A stretch of 64,000 nucleotides of DNA from Sisyra terminalis (GCA_958496175.1 OY292276.1:37592449-37656448); one strand, 5' to 3'; positions 24,600 to 38,200 are shown, counted from the stretch's first letter. Numbers and translations are program-made. The notes: a model not told the origin generated them from the sequence alone.

Positions 24600-25480
24600 A
24601 GTACTTGGAAAAAAGAACGTAAAAATCAGTTGCGTTGTTGTCAGTCAAAGCTCAATATAAAACGTAACGACAACATTCAGAATAACAAACGGACAGACAA
24701 ACATCCACACAATCATCACATTTGAATCTTTCTTTTAATCACGTCCCCATTATGCTCCCGTTTATATTAAAACGTTATCTATCCATTCCATCTGAGCTAT
24801 TCAGCTCTTGTGCAGATCTGCGACTATTTGTTTTCCTCTTTCTTGCCACTTTGTGTTGTTGCGCAAACAACAATCTGCAGCCCCTTCGTCGTCGAATAGA
24901 GCGCACGTCCATCTCTCAATATTACCTTAGATATGCGTCCTCGATAACATTGCACAGGGAAAATTGTGTACGCGCTTTAGTCTTTTAGTAATGATCATCT
25001 GTCTTCCTACTTAACAAATATGCGAAAGGAAACAGAAATAATGACTCGTTTGCAGAACAAACTAAGAATCTGTAAAATTTGAAAGTTTTCCTTTTATCCG
25101 TATTGCGAGATTTCAATGTGCTAGAGCTTCGATGTATCGCTTTGATGTTGGCGTCGGATGGATGTTTCAATAAAGTTTCTTTATACGCCAATGTGGTACA
25201 ATAATTAGAGGCAATTGTTTGTCGGGGGTATAATGAAAAAGTTAGTAGCTGATCAGTCTGAGGTGTGTTGTTGACAAACAATGAGAGCTTCAGGTCTGGC
25301 CGACATTGAGGCGGGTGGTCCTTCTATCATGATCTATTTTTCGTGTAATGCTTCGAATCAATGCATATTGTGTGAGGAATGAATAAGGATAATAGATTGT
25401 CTGGAAATGACTAATTACTTGAGATCGTTCTGAATCATTTGTAAATGAACTTCATTCATGAGATTTCTATGGAATGAGCG
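24600..25480. other. GC-richer island in the SoxD intron
   Basis: Mixed-composition DNA with open frames on both strands but no domain. A TATAAAA at 24656 and TCAG at 24677 are only about 23 bp apart, too close for a canonical insect core promoter. Best read as a candidate conserved non-coding element. Confidence 0.3.
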
Positions 25481-28400
25481 CTCGCCTCTGCTTGGCCTTA
25501 TAAATCATTATTTTGTTTATTTACAAATATTCCATATTGTTTTCATTTCATTTTTATATATTTTCTTTATTTTTTTGCTTGATAAACAATTAAGAATGAG
25601 TAAGTAAGTTTTACATTATGTGTTCTCTAAAATTCACAATTTTTATTGCTTATTTCCGTTGAATTGAAAACCTTCATAACTTTGTTTAGATAAAACCAAA
25701 TACGATTTTTATAATTGCATTGAACAATAGAACGATTCTTCGGCAATAACTAGAATTGAAATTATTCATTCAACCTCTTTCTTTAAATTGCATTATTACT
25801 AAAACAATATTTATACAAATCCTTAACAAATATTTGTATGTAGTTACTTAAAGGCTGCTATTTTCACTAAATACAGATAAGATATACCTTTAAAATAAAT
25901 ATTTTACTTATCTAAATCTGTGTGTTAGATAAATGGCAACGAAATTTTATCGAAAAGTTGATTTATTGAAAATGATTTATTGCAAAATAAATTTGAAAAG
26001 CTCAAGGAACAACACTCTTTATCTAGTTGGTAAAATTATAAATATTTTAAATATTTTTTGGGTTAATAGTTGCATACTACTCATAATCGGTAGTTTTCAA
26101 TAATAAATCGGAAATGTATTTTCATTGATGTGTCATTTGTATAATGGATTATATTATATGGAGCTTCATACAAAATTATTAAAACGATAAAATATACATG
26201 AAAAGTTGTCTTAGAGCTTTCAACCATAATAATTGTATAGGATATCAGTCAATAAAAATTTTACAAAGCGCTAAATTTTCACATCAATTATAAATTTTTA
26301 ACATATTCTTCAGTCTTTTTACCGTTTAAAATTTTCCATTTTTATTATGTAGGTAGATAACTCTTTTGATTTTCATTTTCTTACTTTATTATTTTTAATT
26401 GGAAACAAGTTAAAGTTTTTGAATCTTGTCATAATAGATTTGAGATATACTAGTTTCGCTTCAGAAAAGTGTGTTACATTTTTATAGTAGATAATGAATG
26501 TATTAATTAAAATTGCAAAAATATATAAAAATAAATTTTGTTTGTAAAAACTTGTTGTTTTATACCCAATACATTAAATTCAAATACATTTTCCATTGTC
26601 ATTCCTAAAATAACTCATTAATGAGTTGCATATAGGAAAGCCCAGGATTGCAACTATGTTGTTTCGATTGTTTTAGAATATTTCTTTTATTATATGAACA
26701 ATGAGGAAATGTATTAAAATCGTTATAAAAAAATTTAAGTGGGTGTCTCATTGTGCAACAGAAGAAGGGACCGGGGCTGGTTGGTTAAAAGTATATTAAC
26801 CCTTTTGGGGTACAAGTGTAACGAAATCAAACTAAAGCCAAGAGTCGATCTTGATGCCCCCCTTAATTAAATAAGTCGCTCTATGTTACTATCCCAAATG
26901 ATAAAAAAGCTGTGCTTTTAAATTTGATGAACCACCCATGTAGATAACAATTTCGGTATCATGATTTTTGTTGTAACACCTCTAATTTCATTTAATGTTA
27001 CCGGACATTTGATTCATTTGTAAGTTTGATCCAATAGCATTGTATTTCATAGTATTACTTTTGATTCAGTACTTTTGTCAAGGTCAGACAATGTGAGAAA
27101 GAAAAAAAAATTCGTCCGGGATTGGTTAACTTATTTGTTTTGTGGCTAATGGACCTAAAATATGCTAAAAATTTTATTAAATTTGTGAAACCTATAGTAA
27201 AGCTTAAGATCTATAGATAGAGGGGTCAGTTGACTATTTTTTCGTGTTATGAAAAATCAAGTATACTAGTGTTATCATAAGAAATTTTAGTTCAAATACT
27301 AACTTTTTCTATAACTTATAACTTTTCTCCTAGTTTTCAGTAGTTTTCCTCATATAATAATTGAAATGAAAAAAAAAATGGTTAAACCTTAGACTAAAAT
27401 TTGGTCCACCATCATTGGCCTCCCTTAAAAGAATTCGTAGTCAAAAATTACGTTCGATGTACGAAAGTTATCATACATTAATAGGTTGAAAATAAAACAA
27501 AATATTTAGGAAAAAAAATTGTTATACTCAAAAATACAGTGAAATACCATATAAGAGTCGTTTATTTTGATACGTCCATTTTATAGATGATTCCATAATT
27601 TATTTTGCGTTTTTATGAGAATATAAATTTGAGTACTAAAGAAGTTAATAGTTTTGTAACAGAAATAGTATTAAGTCAATAATTTGAGATAATGTAATGG
27701 TTCGAAAATCTAAAGCTTTCGTTCTTGAAATGAACTTAAATCCCTTTTAAAATAAGAGGTATTGGGTATTCTTTGTTGAGCTTAAGAAACCTCAAAAACT
27801 GCTCCGTCAAGATGAAATAATTTTTGAAATTCTACAGCAAGAAAAGCATTTTTAAGAAATGCAGAAATGACCAAAAAATGTAATTATTTAGAATTTTTCC
27901 ATTTATTAATTTTTTTTTTCGCCATAGCACATAATATGCTATAATTTTTTTATAAAATGACAATGAAATCCAAAAAAACGCTTGGAAGCAAATAGTAGAT
28001 CGAATTTTTTCCATTATAGTATTCGTATATCGTAGTTGAAGAGAAAAACAGTTGGTCTATTACAGTGATTTAAACTACACTGGGTTTGGGGAATTGAAAT
28101 TTTACTATAATTGAATAATTGATATTGGCTTTTTTTGAAAAAGGGTGGTGATCCCCCTAAAGTATATAAGACTTGAAAAATTAAAGGTTTTTTCGGAAAC
28201 GGTGTTCTAATAACACCAAGAGCTGCCATGTTACCAAACAAGCACCAACATAAAACATTACTATATAAAAAATTTGCGATGCTATCAAAATCAATCATAT
28301 TAAAGCTACACTTAAAAATCTCTTGTTAAGTTTTAATGATTTATACAGAAGAATATTACGAAATTAAGGTTTAAGAAAAGACAAAACAAGAATTACCTAT

Positions 28401-29146
28401 ACTTATAAATGAATAAGCAAGCACTAAGTTTTTTATTGCTTTCCATAAAACTATATACTATTTATTACATGAAACTTTAAGAGGAACTTTCTTCATAAAC
28501 TCATCAATGAAAGAAGCTATAAACTACAATCCTAAAGTATGTGATAATTATTAATCTTTTTGAAAAATTTAGAAAATTGAATAGTAGTTCAAAACTTTTC
28601 CACTTTTGAGTTTTTCAAATCAACTATTTAATTTTGTAACTTTCACTTTAAGAAGGATCAAAATTTTTAATTACAAACAACTCATGAAACAGCTAATTAT
28701 TAATCATAATTAAAAATATAAGAACAATTTAAGTGACAAATAAATATATTGGTACATAAAAAATAGACTTTTAAGATACAATGTATAATTTACAATATAA
28801 CATACGATATTAATATCAATTTTACCTGCTTGTATCTCTAGTTCATCTTCTCGAAAAACTGAATTTCATATTTCGCATAAATGATTCAAGGAATATTTTA
28901 TTTTTGTGGTTTGCATAATTTAATTTTTGAGCATAATAGAGAGGCATTAAATAATTATGAGTGAACTTCCAAAGTTCAAGGAGATCCGTGGATTAACTTT
29001 TTAAAATTGGTGATCTATAGTTGTGATACCAACGAAAGTAATAAGTTAATTAATTTCAAATATTTTTGGCTGGTCGGTAAATAGAATATCTTAAAATTAG
29101 AATAGAAAATTGATATAAGTATGCGGATGTTTTTTTTTACTGTTAC
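25481..29146. other. AT-rich intronic sequence upstream of the leucine-zipper exon
   Basis: No gene is supported. A possible small element at 26740-26940 has imperfect ends (GGGTGTCTCATTG and, reversed, GGGTGGTTCATCA). The rest is A/T-rich with long homopolymers. Confidence 0.4.
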
Positions 29147-29740
29147 CTTTCTGAATGTCTAAGATTTGGAGTTGATACTGGTGTAGGCCGTTTTTCTTCA
29201 CGTATTGTACTACTGTTCATTTTCGAAGTGAGCCGTTTTAACACATCATCCATCGTCCGTTTTCCACCCGATAAATGAGTCGTTGTCCCACTATTATTAT
29301 GGTTTAATAAGGTATTATTGTTATTATTGCACAAACCACTGGTGGGCGAGCTACACTCAGAAGAACCACGCCGTTTGTGCTCGTTCTTTTCTTGGTGCAT
29401 GGACTCGACAATCCGTTGCTTTTTTGATGGTGGTGATTGTTCGTCTTCGTTTTCCTCAATTTCACTACCCGTTTCTGATGTTGACGAATAAAAAGCGGCA
29501 GATGTCGTACCCAATACTGTATTTTCGTCACCTAGATCGCTCAAGTTGTTGCTGCTAGTTTCGTCAACGTCGCTTAGTCCACCACCGTCACTGCTGCCAC
29601 CGACTATTGTTGGCGGTAGTGGAGGCGCTGTACTTTTGGCATCTTCCTCGTCTTCGAGAGATGTTGTTCCAGTTGTCGCAATCAACACACCACCTTCTTG
29701 CAGTTTCGATGGAGGCGACTTCCGTTTTGATGACATACTC
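29147..29740 (-). CDS. SoxD: SoxD transcription factor, N-terminal coding exon (partial gene)
   Basis: This is the first coding exon of a SoxD-type HMG-box transcription factor, a nuclear DNA-binding protein. On the minus strand a pyrimidine-rich acceptor (TTTTGTTTCAG) precedes the exon. The ATG lies at 29736-29734, five bases in, with A at -3, so the first four bases are 5' UTR. The donor is AG|GTAACA with GT at 29146-29145, leaving 196 codons plus two bases. Visible parts: MSSKRKSPP at residues 1-9, resembling the MSSKR..SP opening of SOX5/6; acidic and Ser/Gly-rich stretches (25-100); SPPSKKQR (101-108) and KRR (121-123), a possible bipartite nuclear signal; an Asn-rich run (137-148); and GGKRTMDDVLKRLTSKM (157-173), comparable to the conserved SLADVVDTLK block of vertebrate SoxD. 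Reading on past the donor gives an immediate stop, which supports splicing. If an upstream exon is coding, the N-terminus could be longer. Confidence 0.9.
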
Positions 29741-30228
29741 CTGAAACAAAACAACGACATTTAATTTTTCAGTAGGTAATTTATAGAAGAAAGGCTAAAG
29801 GATTGAGAAAAAGAAACTAAAGGGTGAATCAATCAATTGAACTACAATCAGCTGAAGGTGAATCTAGGAGATTTGGAAGATCGGATTAGGTGGAGACTAA
29901 AAGTCTAATTTTGACAGAATAAAGTAAAGATAACGACAAAGTCAATGTTATAAAACTGCAACTTTCTACAAATTTGCAAAAACGAAATATTCAAACTTTA
30001 TGTAACAATGAATTCACCAAAAATTCCCACTAATTTTTTTGATAATTTCTCGAATGAAGATTTTTATGAATAATACCAGGAAACTATTGAAATCTTCTAA
30101 TTAGATAAATAATAAATTGCAATATTGTACCATCATCGACTAATTAACGTTGTATTTATGCAAATTTGATATTAATAATGTGATTTGTACGTGCCTAATA
30201 ATGATGATGACGTTGTCATTGGCCGGTT

Positions 30229-30272
30229 ATAACTCTGCCTTGCTACTGCTATCGGTTATATTGCAGAGTTAT
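30229..30272. other. Short inverted repeat (10-bp perfect stem)
   Basis: ATAACTCTGC (30229-30238) and GCAGAGTTAT (30263-30272) are exact reverse complements with a 24-base loop. It sits in a small, less AT-rich patch (30190-30300). Role unknown. Confidence 0.5.
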
Positions 30273-31488
30273 GAATATTAACGAACATATTTTTAATCGT
30301 ATGAAATTACCTGGCCTACGTGACTTTATTTTATTTTATTTCTTCTCAATTTAAATACGATTTTTTCAAATTTTTTTTATTAACGACAACAGTTTAATTG
30401 AACATGGACTACCTTATGCAATTAAAGGGATATCCTACTTTCTTTTTATAGAAATTATGAAAATTATTGTTTGTGTTCTAGCAGATATACTAATGCCATT
30501 TCATCAAGTTTTATCGCGTTAATTTTGATGATATTTAGGTCAAAATTTTTTATGGTCTGATATATGATTGAGACATTGTATTCGGATTATGACAATTATT
30601 TTTATCTCAGAAAAATTTTACTGTGGTCTCATGAGCTATGACATCAGATTGATCTGATAAACAATTCCATTTGGTTTTTTTGTCCTTTTTCTGATGCGCA
30701 TATTGTGAATCAAATAATAAATATAAGAAATATTCTGTTTGCACTGATTGATAATATTTTTCAGTAACGTTTGTGTTGTCTTTTATTTGATAACCTTTTG
30801 CCTTAATTCGTATTATTTTTGTGGTTCGAGACAAATACCAGAAGTGAAAATGTATGTTATAAATAAATTCTGATCTGAACTTGCCATTATTTTTATTTTT
30901 GGACAATTCAAGGATATTTTCGCCAATTTTAGTCGAAAAATGTCATTTGGTTAAATTATTTACTCATACGATAAAATAATAATAGGAAGTTACAAATAAA
31001 TAATTATCAAAAAAATATTTCAAATATATGAAAATACCACTTTTCTCATTTTTACTAAGATAAAAAAGGAAAAAATCAATGAATAATAAAAAGCATTTAG
31101 CTAACGGAATATTTCATTGGTTTGATTGAAATTGAATGGTTACAAGCCAATTGATAATCGGAGAACAAATGAGGAGTTTTTTTTTGAGATAAGAATATGA
31201 GTAATAAGTGGAAAGCTTTGAGATTTGTATAAATAAGAACACAAAATATATTAATCGTAAGACTTGCTGATATTGCTTTCAGGCTTTATTCACAATATTT
31301 GAAAAGAAACAAATTGTCCTGGTATAAAGTTATCTCAGAAAATGGAAACACCTGAATCTCATTAAGTAATTTGATTACATTTTTTATAGTTCAGATAACG
31401 ATTTTAAGATAAAAATTTACATATTACATTTTTGAGGATTATTGAAGATCTTCTTTAAAAAATAGTTAAAACATTTATTTTAATTTAT

Positions 31489-31587
31489 CGCTACGTTTCG
31501 CAGTTTCTTACTATAGCTTATACTATATAATTTCTATTGTTATTTATAATCGCTTGAAGAAGCAGTTATAAACTACGAAATGTTGCG
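31489..31587. repeat. Imperfect inverted repeat, CGAAATGTTGCG motif
   Basis: CGCTACGTTTCGCAGTTTCT (from 31489) pairs imperfectly with the reverse complement of 31567-31587 (TATAAACTACGAAATGTTGC). The right arm is preceded by CTTGAAGAAGC. This GAAG...GAAAYGTTG arrangement resembles a motif common in dispersed insect repeats. Confidence 0.4.
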
Positions 31588-33059
31588 AAAAAAGCAGTGT
31601 TAATTAATATAGAAGATCCTCCTACAGTAAAAATTACAGTTTACAAAATTACAGTAAAAACATCGTAATCAAAGACTATGCTTTCAGTATCTTAGTCTTT
31701 AAATTATTCTATTTTAAAATTTACTATGTACATTTGTTTACAATTTTAACTACAGTTTTCAAGAATACCGATGCCCCAAACGATTGATCTCGGATTTTGT
31801 ATGTATTTCCAATGAAATATTGTTAAGAGACCTTCAAAAACAAGAGAATAAATATTTTAAACAATTGTAGTTCAGTGGTTTTTTAAATATGGGTTGGATC
31901 GTTGACGACTCATCGGGTTTTAAAAGGAATAAATAGAAAAATAAAATAAATATACTCCCAAGTGATTCACTGAGCATAAATGGGTTAAAGAAGCAGAAAT
32001 AATACTACCTATATCTTGAGTAAGGTAGTAAGGTAGGTCTACGACTGAGTATATTTGTATAAAATTACATATATGCGACATTGTATAAACTACAAAATCT
32101 GGGATCAAGTCCTGCACTGCAATAATCAATAACAGGAATTACGGTGTATTATTGTAATTTTTCTTTAACTGTATTGTTAATGTATTTTGATTTCTACGAA
32201 ATACTTAAGAATCGAACATTATTATAACCAATTATTAACATGTCTTTTATTTTTGCCGTTAATGACCATTTTATTATAGAGTGACTAAATAAATAAATAA
32301 AAAAACCTTTCTCCACGTTATTTTGACGGAAGAAAATAAAATCTTATATCTGCATAAAATGGACTAAGAATGGAGGGAAAGTAAGAAAATATTAATTAAT
32401 TAATTTTCATAAATATCCAATGATTTGGAATAACTTCTGAAGTTCTAATCAACCTTTAACTGTAATCCGAAAGAATAATAATTACAAATCATAATGTATT
32501 CATAATTTTTTTCATGTTTTGAAGAAATTAACAATCGACGAAGTTATTTTGATATATTAATTTTGTTGTATATGGTAAAAGTTGTCTTGGAAATTCATGA
32601 AGATGCAAATTGAAAAAATCAATTCTGTTGCATACATAAATAAAATTTTATGAATATTTCACGAAAAAAAATATGCTTAATCAAGGAACATTTTTTTTTT
32701 ATGTTAAATTAAAAACGATTATGATGAATTTTTGTCTTCTTTGAAATTAGAAACTCACTCTAAAATTACAATAATTTTTCAATTAAAAATCTCAATCTCA
32801 TAATATTCAAATAAAATGCGTTTCTGATATTATTTATAAGAAAAATTTTCTAAAAATAAATGTTGTATGAGTTAATTTTTATTTTTCGAATTGCTGGATA
32901 ATTGAGTACCTATTATGTGACAAGAAACATTGCAAATGTGATTACTTTTTCTTCGCTGTCATTAAGTGGTTTGATTGGTTTACTTTTCACTAAGCTTCGA
33001 AGAACCAATGCAGGATTAGAGAGATATTAATTAAAAATATTGCAATATTTGCATCTTCG

Positions 33060-33590
33060 GTGATGTTTCCTTGAAAAGTCCTCATGTTGACGTCGAATGG
33101 CTGGACCCAACTGCTTATATGTTATCATTAAAGAAAATGTGATACTGTGATAATTAATTCTGTTCGCTTCCGTATTCCGCACAGATCTTTGAACCGCCGA
33201 TATGATGAGAGATCAAACACCTTGTTAACGAAACACAAGTATAGGAAAGGTCCGTAGAGATGATGATGATGGACTAGCTAAATGCGGGCATACGGGAGAA
33301 AGAATTCATTAGCGTTCGCCGCGGGTGAATATAATCCGATTTGACAGTAGGATGGCACGATCTGTTGCGTCCAAACAATCATTACAACAATAGATTTTAA
33401 TTGTTCCTGGTAGACAATCACTGGCTACTGTGTTTAATTTTTTGTCTCATCACATAATAGGAAACACACACATACACACAATCACACACAATAGATCAAT
33501 CTCATCTTTAGCCAATTGATGTCGGCATCATTTCCAAATAGTAGCTACGATTTTGTGTGATTGCCTTGCGGCATCTCAACAAATTGTCTT
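33060..33590. promoter_or_regulatory. GC-richer island with clustered Sox motifs
   Basis: Mixed-composition island. AACAAT (33374), AACAATAG (33386), ATTGTT (33400) and GACAATCA (33413) fall within 50 bp, suggesting an HMG-factor target cluster. An (AC)n-like repeat follows at 33462-33490. Regulatory function is inferred. Confidence 0.35.
33462..33490. repeat. Imperfect (CA)n microsatellite
   Basis: ACACACACATACACACAATC continues to ACACACAA, with interruptions. Confidence 0.7.
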
Positions 33591-34996
33591 CACTACTGAG
33601 AATTCCACATAAAGTTTTATTATTAAAATAATAATAGCTCTCTTACATCTAAACATATCTCCACTACACTCATTACAATCCAAGAAAAAAAATTAACCTC
33701 CAAACATAAAATCTATGAAAATAATACTTCATTTATCTCACATACTATTATATAACTTATTTGCTAATTACTAGCACATTTTTCTTTGGCTAAATTACCT
33801 ACATGAGCTTCAGTAAAACATAAAGTGCGTTGATCCAAGACTTTTTTTTAATACTATTATTTTGAAACCACAATTTTTTATACAACAAAGATCATTAATA
33901 ACTTAAAACATTTTCATACAGATTATTTAAGATATGCTTGCTTTTTGAATTCTTACTATTGTAAATTTCAATAGTATTATACATGCAGTAAGTATATAAA
34001 CATATAATATGTAATCACATGTATGTAGTCACAGCGTTAAACATAAATTTCAATGTGTCTTTGATCTGCGATTTTAATTTTCTTTTTAAAAAAGTTTACA
34101 CTTTATGCTACTCATTGAAAGTATAAAAATAAACTTTTCTTGTAAAACTATTAAATTAATAATAAATATCTTGAAAGAAGTAATAATAGTTGTAAACTTT
34201 ATTTTTTTTTAATAAATTTTAAATTTTTACAAAAACTACTGAAATTAGTATACCTATTTGTTTTTATCAACACTTTGAATTTTGTTACGTTTATAATCCA
34301 TAAATTTAGCTGATCAAATTAATAGTAATGAGAGCTTGAGAATAGTCTACAGTTGGTCTTTCCCAAGGCTGATTATTGTTTCAATTAATTTTAAATTATG
34401 AAGTACGTTAAATAAAAAGTTGAAAAAACTTTTGTTCTTGCGTAAAATTATTTGAATGTGTACTTTCATTGGGTTTTTACTTTGATAATACGTCATCCAA
34501 ATTCAAATGTAGCTAAATTTAGGTAAGTATTTTTTATAGATTTATTGGTTTTAAAGAAATGGGTGTTTCTTTAACAGAAGTATATATATTTTTTTTGACT
34601 GAAAAGAATATTATGGATTGAATTTAAGGTTGCAAAAATCGAAGAGTATCAAAAATTGAATTTAATCATACTGGCTGATGAGCGTTATTATCAAATTTGT
34701 AAATTTACTTACATTTTAAGACTTATACAATTTTCTGAATAATAGAGTAATAATATGCAAACATATCAAATCAAATTCAAATATCCAAAAAAAAAATACT
34801 TTTAGATTAATTTTTAGAATTTTTGTTTCAATTTTTTTTTTTTAATTCTTTCTTGATGTGCGTTCTCAAAATACTACACCAGGAAATATTTTTCTATCAA
34901 TAGTAAATTTTTGTCACAATTTTTTGTACCAAGTTGCTCACTTAGGACCGTTATTTTCTGCAATGGATAGATACACCATAATCTTAAGAGAGCTAT
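33591..34996. other. AT-rich sequence, nothing recognisable
   Basis: Poly-A/T-rich with no gene, no inverted repeat and no element ends seen. Confidence 0.5.
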
Positions 34997-35209
34997 TTAA
35001 GGTTGGTATTTTCACATCTTGATAGTAACATATATCTTCAAGATATAATTTTATCCGAAGAAGAGAGAAACGATGAGTATTTTCACCTAAGAGTAGTGAT
35101 ATATTTACGATAAATATATAGGATTTATCTAAAAGACAAATTTCTATCTACTAAAAAGCTAGCTTTAAGGATATGTTCTACCTAACCATGAGAGAAAATA
35201 CCTGCTCTA
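34997..35209. mobile_element. MITE family B, copy 1
   Basis: The left end TTAAGGTTGGTATTTTCACA matches the left end of the copy at 45211. The right end (about 35188-35209), read in reverse, is GAGCAGGTATTTTCTCTCAT, matching the left end of the inverted copy at 38429. The element thus has two related but distinct ends, both containing GGTATTTTCWC. No coding capacity. Confidence 0.7.
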
Positions 35210-38200
35210 AGCAGATAAATATATATCTGTTAGAAAAATTCTACACATATCTCTCTTCTTATGGGAAAATACTCCTGTTTTATCTATCTTCCGGATAAAA
35301 TTTTATCAGGAAGATGAAGGTCCTTTTCTGAAAGATTTTCTGAAAGCTTTCCATTTTCCAATTTTAGACCTACGAAAGTTTTCAATTTTATTAATTTTCT
35401 CATTTTTTAAGTTTGAACATTTTCAGCTTTTGTTTTATAACTTTGAAAGTTAAACATTGTACTTGTTAAAAAAATGCGATTTATTACCATTTTAAATAAT
35501 ATAAACTTCAATAGCTTCAAAACTTATGTAAGTTTTCTAGTATAAGAGTGTTCAAAGTAAAGGAAAATAAAATTGTTTAAAAGATTAATTCTGTTATCCT
35601 TTAAAAAACTTTAAATTCAAAATTTTGATTTAATTTAGGAAGTGGTATTTTCCTTATGATTTTTTTTTCTATGAAACAGTCTCCCCATTTTTTTTCAACG
35701 TCCATTCCACAAGATATGTCTTCCTTGCCAGTTATTACAGTATTTTTTCAAATTTTCAAATAAAACAAAGTGTGTTATACGATTATAAAATCTTGAAAAA
35801 AAAAATAAGTTTCCATTGATGTGTTTTGCACTAAATCCTGTAATTCCATACTTCCAAACGCAGAAGATGAAGCTTAGAAGAAAATCGAATAAATTCTTCT
35901 TCTTTATGATTGATAATGTTCGAGATTATAATGTTCCTTACTAATGAAAAAAAGGATATTCTTCATTGAATATAATAAGGGTGAAAAATATAAATAGTGA
36001 TACACTTGATAATTTTCACTACAGAAGTTTCTTTGCTGCGTTTTCAAAACATCGTTTCTTGTAAAACTCAAATTTTAATCTTTTTTCATTTAATCAAACA
36101 ATAATATTTTGTTATTTACAAAAATAGTTATCTCTTGTAATACTTATGATTTTTTAGTTGAATTTTTTTATATTTTTGATAGAAAAACAATAAACTTTTC
36201 GTATATAGATACTTAATCTAAAATCTTAAAATTTCTATTTAATTTTTTTTCGATCGGTTATCTCTCATAATTAACAGTTATTACTTTAGTAACAATGCAA
36301 GCCGTATTTTTGTCCAATTTGCGTTTTGGTTTACGACTAATCACGACTGTATTTATTGAAAATTACAATTTTGCTTTATATTTTGCATTCTTACCCCAAC
36401 ATCATCTTTCTGTATCTCCTGCAACAATTGCAACGTTTTCATCAAGTCCACTTGTTCAAATGCCGAAAAGGAAGTCATTTGCTAGTGACGTATAAGGATT
36501 ACGATCGTCACGTACTTTCCTACATAATTGTACGATATGAATATTGTGAACGCCAGCTATTTGTTCCATCCCTCTATAACTTATCGCAGTCCCTATATTA
36601 CTACTTACATTTTCTATACTGATTTCTACATGAGCGGGGGAGTTCACCAACTTTTCACATACTTCATCAATAGATGACTGAGATACTAAATCAATGTTAA
36701 AATACAAGTGAATAGAAGAGGGTGGCATTTATAGTAAAAATTATAGACATTTTGTCATTTGTATAACTTATTGTTCGAAGGTTGAATACAATAAATTTAC
36801 TATATTATTAGCGGAGGCCTTGTTGTAGATTTTACTAAAGGGGACGTAAGTTTGAAGTTATGGTGATCCATAATAAATAACACAAATGATCAGTATTAAA
36901 AAAAATGTAATCTCATTAAAACAATTTTGAAAAGGTCTTATTTCCAGAATTTTTGTTCAACCGATGTTGTTATGAATGCTTCAAGCTTACTATCGTATCT
37001 TTTGGTAATTTTGGTTAAAATCGATATTTGTTGAATTAGCTAATTATAATACAATTTTGTATTGATTTCCGCTTTTAAATAGAATAGCATAACGTAGGGG
37101 TTCTGAAGATAGGGCTAAGCATTTATACAAAAGTGATATCCGGCAAAATTGAGCAAGGCCTTATATTCTTGAACCAAATGCACAATCGAAGTTTGTTGTA
37201 TTCACGAAACTAGTGAAATCTGTTTATTGTTTGCAATCACACATTATTACCTGTTACATTGAACGGAAATGGAATCCATTTGAAACAAATAGAACAGTGA
37301 AAACCAAAAGGAAGGGGATTGGTGCAAATTCAACATTGTAGAGAAAGAAAGATTATCTAAGAGGACGAGGAAATTGCATATAAATTGTCTTTATCAAATT
37401 ATTGTGAAATAGTTTCGGGTGAAAAGAAGAGGAGTAGTCATGCTGCAGGTTGCCTCTTCATTAACGGTTTGTTAGTAAGTTGAATAACAATAGTATGGTG
37501 GAAATGCGAGCTTTAGAAGCTTTAAATGACTTGGACTTTAATAACGTGTTCAAACTTGGGGTTGTCTGACTTCTCTCTCCGGATGCAGACGATAATAATT
37601 TTACAAGAAATGAGATTATGAGATTTCTACGTGTCTGGCTAGAAAATGAAATACAGATTAAATGATGATAATTATGTCTCGTTTAGTTAAATAAAACGCG
37701 GAAGGGGAACCATTACACTTTTTGTTATTCTTTTTGAACATTAATTTAATTCAAAAATTTATAATATTTATGATTTTCATATAAAATTGAAAAACAAGGC
37801 TATGAAATAATAAATAGGGTGGCCATTAGTCATGGTGTGTTACCCATACAATTTCAATGAGGGTTGTGGAATGGAATATGAGGCTATACTTGCGACATTA
37901 CGGTCATAACAAAAACGATCATTCATGACGTCTATTGGTGAGCTTTCGTAGTTGACGAGTTTCAATAAAAACAAATAAACACACACCAAGTAAAATTGTA
38001 ATTTCCTCTTGAAAATATTGAATTTTCTTTTTATATAATAAACAAAAACTCTCAACGTTGATTCAGAACCATTTTTTCATTGCACACCGTTTATATCTAA
38101 TGACAATTTCCCTTCATATAATCATACAAAATTCACATACAAGATTTGAAGAATTGTTTACCATTTATAAAATTGTAAAAAGAAACTTAAATAATTGCCT

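Larger units (their letters stand above)
21272..29146 (-). other. SoxD: SoxD intron between the two exons (7,875 bp)
   Basis: The two exons are bounded by matching GT and AG sites with compatible phase (2/1), so the DNA between them reads as a single intron. It holds a foldback element (22434-22918), a hAT-like end (23487-23528), GC-richer islands (23880-25480) and otherwise AT-rich sequence. An alternative or skipped exon inside it cannot be excluded, but no other SoxD-like peptide is seen. Confidence 0.75.
29741..33059. other. AT-rich intronic or 5' sequence
   Basis: No gene is supported. Includes a short stem-loop at 30229-30272, an imperfect inverted repeat at 31489-31587 and a generally A/T-rich background. 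Confidence 0.4.

Noticed and set aside
24656..24680. TATAAAA followed by TCAG, a possible core promoter
   Set aside because: Spacing of about 23 bp is too short for a canonical TATA-initiator pair and no transcript unit follows.
26740..26940. Possible MITE with GGGTG ends
   Set aside because: Ends match at only about 9 of 12 bases and no target duplication is seen.
29283..29764. Plus-strand and alternate-frame open frames over the SoxD N-terminal exon
   Set aside because: Shadows of the real minus-strand exon, created by its Ser/Asn-rich repeats and mixed composition.
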